Shown here in pieces: positions 42,429-51,804 of a stretch of DNA of 64,000 nt (the first letter of the stretch is position 1; each line of letters opens with the position of its first letter). Position numbers and translations under genes: made by a program. Source of the DNA: Tissierellia bacterium (GTDB taxonomy: Bacteria; Bacillota; Clostridia; Tissierellales; Peptoniphilaceae); NCBI GenBank assembly GCA_030532305.1, contig JAUNLJ010000002.1:21041-85040 (forward strand), written 5' to 3'. Under the pieces are notes generated by a model. It was not told the DNA's origin and ran no database searches. It was given only the letters and a program-made list of their open reading frames with translations.

Positions 42429-43517
42429 TTATTTAGATCGTCTTAAAAACTCTGGAATGTTAAGTTCTCCAGGGTTTCTCTTGGGAGCTCTTCCCACGGA
42501 AGGACCTTCTTCAGAAGACTTGTCCAAGCTAGACTTTCTTGAAAGGGGTTTATCTTCTTCATATTGGTCAAATTCAGTGGCAATAACTGTAATTTTAACT
42601 TGGTCTTTTAAGGCCTCATCTAAACCTGTACCAAAGATAATGTTGGCATCTTCATCTACGGCAGAACGAATGAGGTCAGCGGCTTCATTAATTTCAAAGA
42701 TACCTAGGTCATTACCTGCTGTAATATTTAATAGGACAGATTTGGCACCTTCAATAGAAGTTTCTAGTAGGGGTGAATCAATGGCCGCTTCAGCTGCCTT
42801 GACAGTCCTGTCGTCACCAGCTGCATAGCCAATACCCATATGGGCAATGCCCTTGTCCTTCATGATGGTTTGGACGTCAGCAAAGTCTAGGTTAATTAGG
42901 CTGGGAACAGAAATCAAGTCACTAATCCCTTGAACCCCTTGTTTTAGGATATCATCGGCCATGTCAAAGGCTTCGCTAAAGGTAGTCTTCTTATCAGAAA
43001 TATCAAATAGACGGTCGTTAGGAATAATAATTAGGGTGTCTACTTGAGCCTTAAGGGCTGAAATCCCTTGAGCTGCGTGTTTTTGTCTTTTAGCCCCTTC
43101 AAAGGTAAAGGGTTTGGTGACCACGCCAACAGTTAGGGCCCCAATATCATTTTTAGCTACTTCAGCAATAACAGCAGCAGCGCCAGTTCCTGTTCCACCA
43201 CCCATACCAGCGGTGATAAAGACCATATCTGCCCCTTCAAGGGCGTCTCGAATTTCGTCAAGACTTTCTTCAGCGGCTTGACGACCAATTTCAGGATTGG
43301 CTCCTGCACCTAGGCCCTTTGTTAGCTTTTCGCCAAGTTGAACCTTGTTTTCAGCAAAAGAGCTTTTTAAGGCCTGACGGTCTGTATTAAAGGCAATAAA
43401 TTCTACACCCTTAACACCTGCTTCTATCATACGATTGATGGCATTGTTTCCTCCGCCACCAACACCTGCTATTTTTATTGTGGCAAATTCTTCATGCTCC
43501 ATATCAAAATCCAACAT
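42429..43517 (-). CDS. ftsZ: Cell division GTPase FtsZ
   Basis: 362 residues. The tubulin signature is GGGTGTG (106-112), with [13 protein letters not shown] at the N-terminus and the T7 synergy loop NLDFADV. A linker of about 40 residues ends with the conserved C-terminal peptide IPEFLRRSK, which in other species binds FtsA, SepF and EzrA. FtsZ polymerises into the division ring. Unlike in most dcw clusters, ftsA does not lie upstream; ftsQ does, separated by 170 bases containing a promoter. GAGGAGG precedes the ATG. Confidence 0.98.
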   Translation of the reverse strand: MLDFDMEHEEFATIKIAGVGGGGNNAINRMIEAGVKGVEFIAFNTDRQALKSSFAENKVQLGEKLTKGLGAGANPEIGRQAAEESLDEIRDALEGADMVFITAGMGGGTGTGAAAVIAEVAKNDIGALTVGVVTKPFTFEGAKRQKHAAQGISALKAQVDTLIIIPNDRLFDISDKKTTFSEAFDMADDILKQGVQGISDLISVPSLINLDFADVQTIMKDKGIAHMGIGYAAGDDRTVKAAEAAIDSPLLETSIEGAKSVLLNITAGNDLGIFEINEAADLIRSAVDEDANIIFGTGLDEALKDQVKITVIATEFDQYEEDKPLSRKSSLDKSSEEGPSVGRAPKRNPGELNIPEFLRRSK

Positions 43518-43575
43518 TTACATCCTCCTCATCCTGCCCCTTATTATGGAACGTTGTGCATAGTTACATACATAT

Positions 43576-43604
43576 ATTTTATAAATAAAACCTATTTACG
43601 TCAA
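43576..43604 (-). promoter_or_regulatory. Promoter of ftsZ
   Basis: Minus-strand TTGACG (43599-43604), a 17-base spacer and TAAAAT (43576-43581). It uncouples ftsZ from the upstream dcw transcript. The leader is about 50 bases. Confidence 0.87.
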
Positions 43605-43649
43605 CCTAATAAGCGAATTACTTGCCTTTAAGTCTAAAAAAGCTCGAGG

Positions 43650-43675
43650 CTTTAGGGTCTCTAGGCCCTAAATCA
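43650..43675 (-). terminator. Possible terminator after ftsQ
   Basis: TTTAGGG ... CCCTAAA followed shortly by GCCTCGAGCTTTTTT on the minus strand. Stem and T-run are separated by about 8 bases, so the fold is uncertain. Confidence 0.45.
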
Positions 43676-43689
43676 GCAGTGGCCCTGGT

Positions 43690-44502
43690 CTAAAGCTTCT
43701 TTTTCTCCTCCTGGGTGGGGTCTGGGTCCTCTTTTTTCTCTTCCTCTTGAGAGACCGCCTTGGGGTCCTCCCCGTCTCCCTTAATGGCTATGGGATGGTC
43801 CCCCTTGTCTAGGATAATGGTGGAGATGGTTTCATCTCCCTTATGGACTATCTTAAGAATTTCCTCCAACTGGGCTATTTTATAGGCCGGGTCCTTGTAG
43901 GAGTAGACCCAGATCTCCAGGTCTTCCTTGGAATTTAATAGGAGGCCCTTTTCTAAAAGCTTGGCACTTTTTAGGTCATGGACCAGGCTGGATTCTAGGA
44001 GGGTCTTAAAAAAAGTCCCCTTGAGGTCTGCCTCTTCCTTAGAAAAGGGGCTAAGGCCCAGTTTGATCCTAGAGGGGCCGATCCCTTCTATGGTCAAGAG
44101 GTCGGTCTTATACTGCTTGCTGACCTCTATGGGCACCATCTCACTGTTTAAGATGTAGTATTCCCCCTTGGCGTAGATTTGGGCCAGGCCCTCTTCCTCT
44201 TGGATCTTTATCACTAGCCGGTTAAGGGGTCTAAAGGAAATCTCTGCCTTTTCCACCCGGCTTAGTTTCTCCAGCTTGGCCTCTAGGCCAGACTTGTTGA
44301 GGCTCAAATAGGTCCTGCCCTGGTCAATCCCTGCTGTATCTAAGATGGTTTTTTCATCTAGGCTATCTAAACCCTGGACTTCAACCTCCTTAATCCTAAA
44401 GAAAAAGTAGCCGCCCCCCATAAGAAGAATAAGGGCAAGAAAAACCGCCAGGCCCCGCCTAAAAAGATATTTTCTCTGTAGTTTTTTCTGTCTTTTTTTC
44501 AT
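43690..44502 (-). CDS. ftsQ: Cell division protein FtsQ/DivIB
   Basis: 270 residues. A basic cytoplasmic N-terminus (KKRQKKLQRKYLFRR) precedes one transmembrane helix (about 17-35). The POTRA domain (about 36-105; VEVQGLDSLDEKTILDTAG) leads into the beta domain and an acidic, disordered C-terminus rich in Glu, Asp and Lys. The protein scaffolds the septal FtsW-PBP synthase with FtsL. It follows murG without a gap (stop TAG then ATG). Confidence 0.9.
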   Translation of the reverse strand: MKKRQKKLQRKYLFRRGLAVFLALILLMGGGYFFFRIKEVEVQGLDSLDEKTILDTAGIDQGRTYLSLNKSGLEAKLEKLSRVEKAEISFRPLNRLVIKIQEEEGLAQIYAKGEYYILNSEMVPIEVSKQYKTDLLTIEGIGPSRIKLGLSPFSKEEADLKGTFFKTLLESSLVHDLKSAKLLEKGLLLNSKEDLEIWVYSYKDPAYKIAQLEEILKIVHKGDETISTIILDKGDHPIAIKGDGEDPKAVSQEEEKKEDPDPTQEEKKKL

Positions 44503-45597
44503 CTATACCAACTCATAAATTAAATCCACAATTTTTTCTACGGCCCGGGGGTTGCCTAGGTGGGTAGAGGCATAGGCCATGCTGGCTTGCTTTTCCTTAT
44601 CCCTAATAATGCTGTAGATGGTATTAAGGAGCCTTTGACCTGTTAGGTCCTTTTCCTCAATCATCAAAGAGGCCCCAGCCCCTTCATAGCTCTTGGCGTT
44701 ATAAAATTGGTGATTGCCAGCTGTATAGGGTTTAGGAATCAGGATAGACCCTACCCCCACAGCAGATATCTCGGCTAGGGCTATGGCCGAAGGAGAAGAT
44801 ACCACCAGGCTACTTAGGCTTAAAAGGGAGGGGATTTCATGGGAATAAGACAAGAAAATGTACTTGTCCTTGTTGTAGTCTTCAGGTAGCCGGGCCATGA
44901 ATTTTTCATAGTGGGCATTTCCTGTAATATGAACCAGCTGGAAGTCTGGGTCCGTCTCTAATTCAACCAGGCTTAGGATGGCTTCGTTGGTGGCCTCCTG
45001 GCCTCCACTGCCCCCAAAGGAGAGGACCATGGGCTCATAAAGATCAAAATCCAAATTCTTCCTAGCCTCTTCCTTGGTAAGGGTCAAAAAGTCCTCCCGG
45101 ATGGGGTTGCCTGTAAAAACTGGCTTGACCTGGCTGGGAAAGTAGTTTTTAGCCTCCTCAAAGGATAGGGCCACATAAGAACTTTTCCTGGCTAGGAGCC
45201 GGTTGGTCTTGCCTGGGTAGGCATTTTGTTCTTGGATTAGGGTGGGGATGCTCATCCTCTGGGCCTTCAGTAGGATGGGGGCCGATACATAGCCCCCTGT
45301 ACCCACCACTAAATCGGGCTTAAAATCCTTAAGGATTCTGCCGGCGTCCCGGGTCCCCTTCAAAAGCTCAATAATGGCCTGGACACTTTTCATATTGATG
45401 GACTTTCTGGGAAGGCCCTTCACCCTGACGGTTTTAAAGTCCAAACCAGCCCTTTGGACCAATTTTTCTTCCAGACTCCCCTTTTTTCCCACATAAAGGA
45501 TGTCTGTTTGAGGGTCCCTTTCCTTTAGCTCCTGTGCAATACTTAGGGCAGGATAGATATGACCCCCTGTCCCACCTCCAGATAAAATTATTTTCAT
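44503..45597 (-). CDS. murG: UDP-GlcNAc:undecaprenyl-PP-MurNAc-pentapeptide GlcNAc transferase
   Basis: 364 residues, GT28 family. GGGTGGHIYPAL at the N-terminus, QEQNAYPGKTNRLLA and SFGGSGGQEATNEAIL, and the donor-binding region LVVSSPSAIALAEISAVG are visible. MurG makes lipid II from lipid I on the inner membrane face. It overlaps the ftsW stop by 4 bases. Confidence 0.96.
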   Translation of the reverse strand: MKIILSGGGTGGHIYPALSIAQELKERDPQTDILYVGKKGSLEEKLVQRAGLDFKTVRVKGLPRKSINMKSVQAIIELLKGTRDAGRILKDFKPDLVVGTGGYVSAPILLKAQRMSIPTLIQEQNAYPGKTNRLLARKSSYVALSFEEAKNYFPSQVKPVFTGNPIREDFLTLTKEEARKNLDFDLYEPMVLSFGGSGGQEATNEAILSLVELETDPDFQLVHITGNAHYEKFMARLPEDYNKDKYIFLSYSHEIPSLLSLSSLVVSSPSAIALAEISAVGVGSILIPKPYTAGNHQFYNAKSYEGAGASLMIEEKDLTGQRLLNTIYSIIRDKEKQASMAYASTHLGNPRAVEKIVDLIYELV

Positions 45598-46697
45598 GCC
45601 TCCACCTCACTTTTAGACAAGTTTAATAGGATGCCTGCTAGGACTAGATTAAGTATCAAGGATGTCCCCCCATAGGAAATAAAGGGAAGGGTGATCCCCG
45701 TTACAGGCAGGCCTCCTACCGATACGCCCATATTAAAAAGGGCTTGAATACTGATAGCTAGAGTAATACCAAAGGCCAGGAGTTTATCAAAGACTTGTTT
45801 TTTAGACAGGGCAATGGCCATCCCCCGCCAAATAAAGACCAGAAAGAGGGCCACCACAAAGAGGGTCCCTAAAAGGCCAAACTCCTCTCCTAAAATGGCA
45901 AAGATAAAGTCGTTGTAGGCCTCTGGAACATAGGAATATTTTTGCCTAGAGTTAAAGTAGCCTACCCCCCGTATACCCCCCATGGCAAAGGCGTAAAGGG
46001 AGTTGGCCAGCTGCCAATCTGTATCGGCTATATCGTCAAAGGGGTCTCTAAAGCTCTGTAGGCGCTCGATCCGGTAGGGGAAGAGATAAATCATTAGCCG
46101 GACCCCTATCCCCCCGCCAACTAGGTTAAATAGGATTTCTAAAAACCGCATCCCAGCCAGTAAAAACATAAGGCCTAGGGTCAGGCCAATAACCATGGCA
46201 GAAGAAAAGTCTCTGACAATAACGATAAGGACTGAGCTGGCAAAAATAATCATAAGGGGGATAAATCCCTTCTTTTCTCCCCGACCTCGATAGATATCCA
46301 AAAGGTTGGCAAAAAAGATCACCGAGGAAAATTTCAAGAGGTCCGAGGGCATAAAGCGAAAGCCGATATAGGGGATTTGGAGCCAGCGAGTAGACCCAGA
46401 AACGTTGACCCCCAGGGGGGTCCAAAGGAGGAGGCAAAGGATAAAGGAGACGGCCCAAAATAAAAAGGAGAGCTTTCGAATCCATTTAAGGGGAAAAACA
46501 GTAGTCAGCCCACAGGCCACCAGGCCCATAAGTAAAAAGACCAGGTGGCGAAGGGTAAAGCTGTAGCCCCCTGCCCCATTTTTTACACTTTCTGGCCAGG
46601 AGCTAGAGGCCACCATCAAAAGACCTATAAAGGACAGAAGGAGGATGGTGACCAGTAGCGTGCTATCTATTTTTTGTTTACTTGCTTTCTTTCTCAT
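45594..46697 (-). CDS. ftsW: Septal peptidoglycan glycosyltransferase FtsW (SEDS)
   Basis: About 367 residues with ten hydrophobic helices. SEDS landmarks: KFSSVIFFANLLD, the Arg/Asp-bearing RDFSSAMV loop, QLANSLYAFAMGGIRGVG and the C-terminal PVTGITLPFISYGGTSL. FtsW polymerises lipid II with a class B PBP partner, here the PASTA PBP encoded three genes upstream. Absence of a second SEDS gene beside it supports FtsW over RodA. ATG at 46697 is preferred over the TTG 3 bases earlier; it overlaps the murD end by 20 bases. Confidence 0.94.
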   Translation of the reverse strand: MRKKASKQKIDSTLLVTILLLSFIGLLMVASSSWPESVKNGAGGYSFTLRHLVFLLMGLVACGLTTVFPLKWIRKLSFLFWAVSFILCLLLWTPLGVNVSGSTRWLQIPYIGFRFMPSDLLKFSSVIFFANLLDIYRGRGEKKGFIPLMIIFASSVLIVIVRDFSSAMVIGLTLGLMFLLAGMRFLEILFNLVGGGIGVRLMIYLFPYRIERLQSFRDPFDDIADTDWQLANSLYAFAMGGIRGVGYFNSRQKYSYVPEAYNDFIFAILGEEFGLLGTLFVVALFLVFIWRGMAIALSKKQVFDKLLAFGITLAISIQALFNMGVSVGGLPVTGITLPFISYGGTSLILNLVLAGILLNLSKSEVEA

Positions 46698-48018
46698 CAA
46701 AACGCCTACCCCACTGTCCTAGTATAAGGTCCTTAAATGCCTGGCCTCTGACTTCAAAATTGGGATATTGGTCCCAGGAGGCACAGGCTGGGCTTAACAA
46801 GATAGCCTGGCCGCTTTTTGCTCTTTTCATGGCCGCCCTGGTGGCCTCTTCTAGGTTAGAAAACACATAGATGGACTCAATCCCTGCTTCTTGGGCTGCG
46901 GCCTTTAAGATGTCCTTAGTCTCTCCATAGAGATAGAGGCCTTCTATCTTGTCTTTTATGGCTAGAAACATAGGCTCAAACTGACTGCCCTTGTCGTAGC
47001 CCCCAGCTAGGAGGTGGACAGGACAGGGCATGCTTTTTACGGCGATTTCTGTGGAATCTGGATTGGTGCCCTTGGAGTCATTATAGACCCTAACCCCCCC
47101 ATGGGAGATAAGATATTCTATCCGGTGTTCAACCCCTTTAAAGTCTCTGAAGGTCTGACGGATGCTCTGAGGATCTATCCCCAAATAAAGCGCCGCCAAG
47201 AGAACCTGGAGGAGGTTTTGGATATTGTGTAGGCCCAAGACCTTTAGGTCCTTGGCCTCCATAAGGGCCTGGGGCCCACCGCCTAAATTATACCATAATT
47301 TGCCCTGGGCATAGTAAGCCGCCAAATCAGGGTCGGCTTCCAGGCCTATCCTAAGGACTTGGGGGCCCTTGACCTCTAGGTCCCTTGAAATAGGGTCTTC
47401 CCTATTTAAAATAAGGAGGTCCTCCTCCGTCTGGTTGGCATAGATCTTTTTTTTGGCCTGGTGGTAGGCCTCCAGGCTCCCATGGTGGTCCAGGTGGTCC
47501 ACAGATAGGTTGGTAATAATGCTAATATAGGGCTTAAAGCGTTCGGTGGTCTCTAGCTGGAAGCTAGAGGCCTCCACCACTAGAATGTCCTCTTCTTCTG
47601 CCTCTAGGGCCGGGCCTAGAATACCCACCCCAATGTTGCCTACCAAATAGGCCTTCTTGCCTCCCTCCACAATAACCCGATGGAGGAGGCTAGCCACTGT
47701 GGTTTTTCCATTGGTGCCTGTAACGGCAAGAAAATACTTAGACTTACTTAGCCTATAGGCCAGCTCGATATCCGAAATAATAGAAATATCTTTTTCTCTT
47801 AGGGACTTAAGGAGGGGGTGGTCCAGCTTAATGCCCGGGCTTTTTACCACCAGGTCTACAGGGTCTTCTTCCTTATACCAGGAGACCCCCTCTTCTAGGT
47901 CCTTTTGTCTTTCCCCTTGGTCATCATAGGCAAAGAGTTTTACCCCCTGGCCCTTCAGTGCTTTTAGGGCAGATTGTCCTGTGGTGCCCAAACCCATAAC
48001 TAAGATATTTTTTTTCAT
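46678..48018 (-). CDS. murD: UDP-N-acetylmuramoylalanine--D-glutamate ligase
   Basis: 446 residues from the chosen start. The N-terminal Rossmann part is NILVMGLGTTGQSALKAL; the central ATPase has the Mur P-loop VTGTNGKTTVASLL; NDSKGTNPDSTEIAVK and LLAGGYDKGS are in the C-terminal domain. MurD adds D-glutamate to UDP-MurNAc-L-Ala. The frame opens at an ATG at 48045; I prefer the ATG at 48018 because it matches the family N-terminus, although GAGGAG is then 12 bases away. Confidence 0.94.
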   Translation of the reverse strand: MKKNILVMGLGTTGQSALKALKGQGVKLFAYDDQGERQKDLEEGVSWYKEEDPVDLVVKSPGIKLDHPLLKSLREKDISIISDIELAYRLSKSKYFLAVTGTNGKTTVASLLHRVIVEGGKKAYLVGNIGVGILGPALEAEEEDILVVEASSFQLETTERFKPYISIITNLSVDHLDHHGSLEAYHQAKKKIYANQTEEDLLILNREDPISRDLEVKGPQVLRIGLEADPDLAAYYAQGKLWYNLGGGPQALMEAKDLKVLGLHNIQNLLQVLLAALYLGIDPQSIRQTFRDFKGVEHRIEYLISHGGVRVYNDSKGTNPDSTEIAVKSMPCPVHLLAGGYDKGSQFEPMFLAIKDKIEGLYLYGETKDILKAAAQEAGIESIYVFSNLEEATRAAMKRAKSGQAILLSPACASWDQYPNFEVRGQAFKDLILGQWGRRFDEKESK

Positions 48019-48051
48019 AATATTTAACGACTCCTCTAAGATCATGTCTTC

Positions 48052-49020
48052 TTAAAAAATCATAAAATAAGCTAAAAGGCATAGGATAAGCTGAACAAAG
48101 GAAAAGAGGGCCACAATCTGGGTCTCCCTATACCCCTTCTGCTCATAATGGTGGTGGAGGGGGCTCATTAGGAAAATTCGCTTGCCTGTGGACTTAAAAT
48201 AGGCCACTTGCACAATCACGGATAGGGCCTCTATAAAGTAAATCCCTCCAGCAATGGGCAAAATAAGGGGCAGGTCTAGAGAAAAGGCCAGAGCCACCAC
48301 TGCCCCACCCAGGGCTAGGCTTCCGGTGTCTCCCATGAAGACCTTGGCCGGGTACTTATTGTAGTATAAAAAGCCCCCTAGGGCCCCCATAAGGACCAGG
48401 GCAAAGAAGACCACAAAATACCGGTCTAACCTATAGGCAACCAGGGCAAAAAAGCCCAAGACCACCAGGGTCACACTGGTGGATAGGCCATCTAGCCCGT
48501 CAGTTAGGTTGACGGCATTAACGGTTCCCACCATGACAAAAACCGCAAAGGGAATCAGGAACCAGCCCACATAAACGGATTCCTTTAAGATGGGAATAAA
48601 TAAGTTTTGGCTTAGCCTGCCTTGCTTGGATAGGAGGACTATAAGGAGGAGGGAAACCAGGATCTGGGCCACGAGCTTTTGCTTGGAGGTAAAGCCCAGG
48701 TTTCTCTTGTTGACCACCTTGATATAGTCGTCTATAAAACCAATACAGCCAAAGGCCAAAGCGGCCCCCATCAGGCTTAGGCTTTCCAAATTAAGCTTCC
48801 TGAAAATAAGTAGGCTTATAAGACTTGCCAATAAAAAGATGACCCCCCCAATGGTTGGGGTGCCTGCCTTGGCCAGGTGGCTTTGGGGCCCCTCCTCCCG
48901 GATACTTTGCCCTGCCTTAACTTGCCTTAGGAAGGGAATAATAAACCGGCCAAGCAGCAAGCTAATCCCAAAGCTAACCAGTAGTGGGAGGCCAAAGTCC
49001 CAAAAATTCATGTCCAACAC
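48052..49020 (-). CDS. mraY: Phospho-N-acetylmuramoyl-pentapeptide-transferase
   Basis: 322 residues, ten membrane helices. Catalytic aspartates lie in FIDDYIK and NLTDGLDGL; also visible are GTPTIGG, VFMGDTGSLALGG and MSPLHHHYEQKG. MraY transfers phospho-MurNAc-pentapeptide to undecaprenyl phosphate, making lipid I. It starts at GTG directly after the PBP stop, 8 bases from GAGG. murE and murF, which often precede mraY, are not in this cluster. Confidence 0.96.
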   Translation of the reverse strand: MLDMNFWDFGLPLLVSFGISLLLGRFIIPFLRQVKAGQSIREEGPQSHLAKAGTPTIGGVIFLLASLISLLIFRKLNLESLSLMGAALAFGCIGFIDDYIKVVNKRNLGFTSKQKLVAQILVSLLLIVLLSKQGRLSQNLFIPILKESVYVGWFLIPFAVFVMVGTVNAVNLTDGLDGLSTSVTLVVLGFFALVAYRLDRYFVVFFALVLMGALGGFLYYNKYPAKVFMGDTGSLALGGAVVALAFSLDLPLILPIAGGIYFIEALSVIVQVAYFKSTGKRIFLMSPLHHHYEQKGYRETQIVALFSFVQLILCLLAYFMIF

Positions 49021-51357
49021 TTATTCTTCCTCACTTTCAGTCTTATCCTCTTTTGCCTTACCCGTTCCCTCTTCTTGACCTTCTGATCCATTAGAAGGGG
49101 CTTTTTCTCCATCTAAGGGCTTACCCAGCTTAATAAGGACCTTATCCTCTGGGCCTAGACTTTCGCCCACCCTAGGATTTTGCTCGATGACATAACCTTC
49201 TCCAGAGATCTCATAGTCCATGTGGATGGAGTCTAGAAGGTCCTTGACCTCTTTTTCATCCTTACCCAAGAGGCTGGGCATTCGGATCTTGTTCCCTGTG
49301 TTTTTTGCCAGTTCTAGGTTTATAATACTCCCCTTGTCTATTTCTGTTCCCGGGGCTGGAGACTGGCCCTTGATAACAGCAAAGTCTCCTAGCTGGGCCC
49401 CATCGGTGTTAAATTTTAGACCCAGGTTAAAGAGGATCCGTCCCCCATCTTCTAGGAGCATATCCTTTAAGTCGGGGACAATAACTTGTTCGGGGGCTTC
49501 TTTGGCTAGGGACTCATCCTTAGGGATCTTGAACTCTTCCATAGCCAGTTTCATGATTTCACCAGCAGCTGGAGCCGCTACAGTTGCCCCATAATAGTCT
49601 CCTTCTGGCTCTTTTACAATAACCAAAACAGTCACCTTGGGATCTTGGACGGGCGCAATCCCCACAAAGGAGGAGATGTACTTGTCCGCTTCGTAGCCTC
49701 CGTTGTCGGAGACTTTTTCAGCCGTTCCTGTCTTGCCCCCTACCCGGTAGCCATCGACCTTGGCCAGACTTCCCGTTCCATGGTCTACAACCCCTTCCAT
49801 AAGCTCTCTGATCTGTTCAGAGGTCCCCTGGGAAATAACCTGGGCCTTGACCTTGGGCTCGATACTTTTAATCAGGCCCCCACTTTGGCTACGAATTTCT
49901 TTAACCAGGTGGGGTTCCATGAGGTAGCCCCCGTTTGTAGCCGCTGAAATAGCCGTAATCATTTGGATGGGGGTAACGGCAATCCCGTGACCAAAACTTA
50001 GGGTGGCCAGCTGGGTCTCGGAAATATCTTCACTGGACTTGGGAATAAGCCCCTTCTCTTCTGCTGGAAGATCAATATGGGTCTTTTCACCAAAGCCAAA
50101 ATTTTCTATATAGGTGTAAAAATCCTCCCTACCCAGCTGACGGGCTATATTGACAAAGGTAGTATTACAAGATTCCGCAAAGGCCTCGGCCATGGTAATG
50201 TCCCCATGGGGGTTGGGCAAAGAGGCACAGGTAATGGGCTTGCCAGGCAGGTCCCTAATATAGCCCGTGCAGTAGTAGTGCTTCTTTTGGTCTGTGGTGT
50301 GTTCTTCTAGGGCGGCTGCTGCTGTAATGGTCTTAAAGGTAGACCCTGGTTCATAGAGGTCGGAAACCATGGGATTTCGCCAATTATCGTACCAGATTTC
50401 TGTTTTTTGTTCCTTGGTGAGCTTGTCCCAGGTTTGCTCCTGAATAGGGGTCTGGGGGCCCCTAGGATCATTTAAATTATAGTCACTCTTGGCAGCCATG
50501 GCCAGGATCTCTCCCGTCTTATTGTCCTGAACAATAGCCATAACCTCTTTGGCTTGGGATTCTTCTTGGACCCCTTCTAAGATTTCTTCCACCTGTTTTT
50601 GTAGGTTTTCTGACAGGCTTAAGACCAGGTTGGCCCCCTGGAGGGGCGCCTGGCTCCTGGCCTCTGTTCCTGGCATGGCATCTTTCTTGGTGTCCGTATA
50701 GAGGATGCTCTGGCCATCTAGCCCCCTTAACTTGTCGTCATAGGCCCTTTCAAGACCATAGACCCCCCGATTTTCCTCATTAATAAAACCAATCACATGG
50801 GAAGCCAGGTTTTGGTTGGGATAGTAGCGTCCTTCCAAGTCGCTTATGGAAAGAGACCTTAGGTTTTTCTTTTCTAGGGCCATGGCCAGGGGTCTTTCCA
50901 CCCGTTTGGCAATAAGAAAGCTCCCCTCCTTTTGGAAAAAGCCCTTGATCTTTTCTGGGTCCATGTCCAAGACTTGACTTAGGCTATCCACCAAGGCCTC
51001 CTTCTCCTTTTCTGGGTTGTCCAGCTTGTTAAGAAGGTCCATGTCCAAATAGATGTCTGAATAGGAGGTGTTGTTGGTCAGTTGCTTGCCCTGCCTATCA
51101 AAAATCAGCCCTCTTTCTGAAGAAATGACCTGGGTGGTGGTCATTTGTTCTAGGGCCCTTTTAGATAGGTCGTCTGCAAGGATAACTTGTAGGCGAAATA
51201 GTTTAACAATAAGTGGAATGAAAAGAAGAACTAGAATAACAAAAGCGACCAAAAGGCGACGATTGTACTTCTTATTTAATCGCCTCTGCCTTTTCCTTTG
51301 TCTTTTGCTAGATCTAGTTCCTCCCTGGTCATGACCTTTGGGTCTTCTTTCCTGCAC
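49021..51357 (-). CDS. Class B penicillin-binding protein with PASTA domains (PBP2b/SpoVD type)
   Basis: 778 residues. A very basic N-terminus (1-33) and one transmembrane helix (about 35-55) precede the PBP dimerisation domain. The transpeptidase motifs are all intact: Ser339-Thr-Phe-Lys342, Ser396-Cys-Asn398 and Lys542-Thr-Gly-Thr545. Two PASTA repeats follow (about 615-690 and 698-755), then an acidic tail. It is the septal cross-linking enzyme working with FtsW. It starts at GTG after AAGGAG and sits between ftsL and mraY. Whether it is the vegetative (PbpB) or sporulation (SpoVD) type cannot be told from the sequence. Confidence 0.94.
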   Translation of the reverse strand: MQERRPKGHDQGGTRSSKRQRKRQRRLNKKYNRRLLVAFVILVLLFIPLIVKLFRLQVILADDLSKRALEQMTTTQVISSERGLIFDRQGKQLTNNTSYSDIYLDMDLLNKLDNPEKEKEALVDSLSQVLDMDPEKIKGFFQKEGSFLIAKRVERPLAMALEKKNLRSLSISDLEGRYYPNQNLASHVIGFINEENRGVYGLERAYDDKLRGLDGQSILYTDTKKDAMPGTEARSQAPLQGANLVLSLSENLQKQVEEILEGVQEESQAKEVMAIVQDNKTGEILAMAAKSDYNLNDPRGPQTPIQEQTWDKLTKEQKTEIWYDNWRNPMVSDLYEPGSTFKTITAAAALEEHTTDQKKHYYCTGYIRDLPGKPITCASLPNPHGDITMAEAFAESCNTTFVNIARQLGREDFYTYIENFGFGEKTHIDLPAEEKGLIPKSSEDISETQLATLSFGHGIAVTPIQMITAISAATNGGYLMEPHLVKEIRSQSGGLIKSIEPKVKAQVISQGTSEQIRELMEGVVDHGTGSLAKVDGYRVGGKTGTAEKVSDNGGYEADKYISSFVGIAPVQDPKVTVLVIVKEPEGDYYGATVAAPAAGEIMKLAMEEFKIPKDESLAKEAPEQVIVPDLKDMLLEDGGRILFNLGLKFNTDGAQLGDFAVIKGQSPAPGTEIDKGSIINLELAKNTGNKIRMPSLLGKDEKEVKDLLDSIHMDYEISGEGYVIEQNPRVGESLGPEDKVLIKLGKPLDGEKAPSNGSEGQEEGTGKAKEDKTESEEE

Positions 51358-51377
51358 TAAGAAGCTCCTTCCTAGAA

Positions 51378-51791
51378 TTATTTAAAAAACTTTAATACCG
51401 ATATGACAGGATTTAAATAGGAATGTTCTAAGAGTTCTTCTTCAGTTTCTTGCCTAGGCACATCCAAATAAACCAACTGGTCTTCTTCAGGATAAACCAT
51501 GCCCAATTGGAATTTAGCGACGTTAATTATTTCTTCAGAGTTTTTAATGCCCTCTAGCTGGCTAGCCAAAGATTTTTTGGTCTTATCCAAGTCTTCAATT
51601 TCTTTTTTCTGGCTGGCCAATTGATTATCTAAGGAGCTAACGGATGCCCGTAGGGAGAAGGTGAAGTAGGCAAACAGCATAAGTAAAATAGCCATAGAAA
51701 AACTAAGGGTCCTAAGGCTCTGGGTCTTTTTTCTTCTCTTAGGTGGATTCTTTTTAACACCCATCTTTTTTATTCTTTTTGACGCTTCCAT
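51378..51791 (-). CDS. ftsL: Cell division protein FtsL-like
   Basis: 137 residues. A basic cytoplasmic N-terminus, one transmembrane helix (about 29-47; LSFSMAILLMLFAYFTFSL) and a short extracytoplasmic coiled coil (about 52-85) are followed by a motif VAKFQLGMVYPEEDQLVYL, typical of FtsL/DivIC-type bitopic proteins. Its position between rsmH and the class B PBP gene identifies it. Sequence conservation in this family is low, so position carries much of the weight. Confidence 0.85.
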   Translation of the reverse strand: MEASKRIKKMGVKKNPPKRRKKTQSLRTLSFSMAILLMLFAYFTFSLRASVSSLDNQLASQKKEIEDLDKTKKSLASQLEGIKNSEEIINVAKFQLGMVYPEEDQLVYLDVPRQETEEELLEHSYLNPVISVLKFFK

Positions 51792-51804
51792 TATACCACT
51801 CCTA

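Noticed and set aside
49021..51357. Loss of catalytic residues also in the class B PBP
   Set aside because: I checked the motifs: STFK (339-342), SCN (396-398) and KTGT (542-545) are intact, so the degeneration is limited to the class A enzyme.
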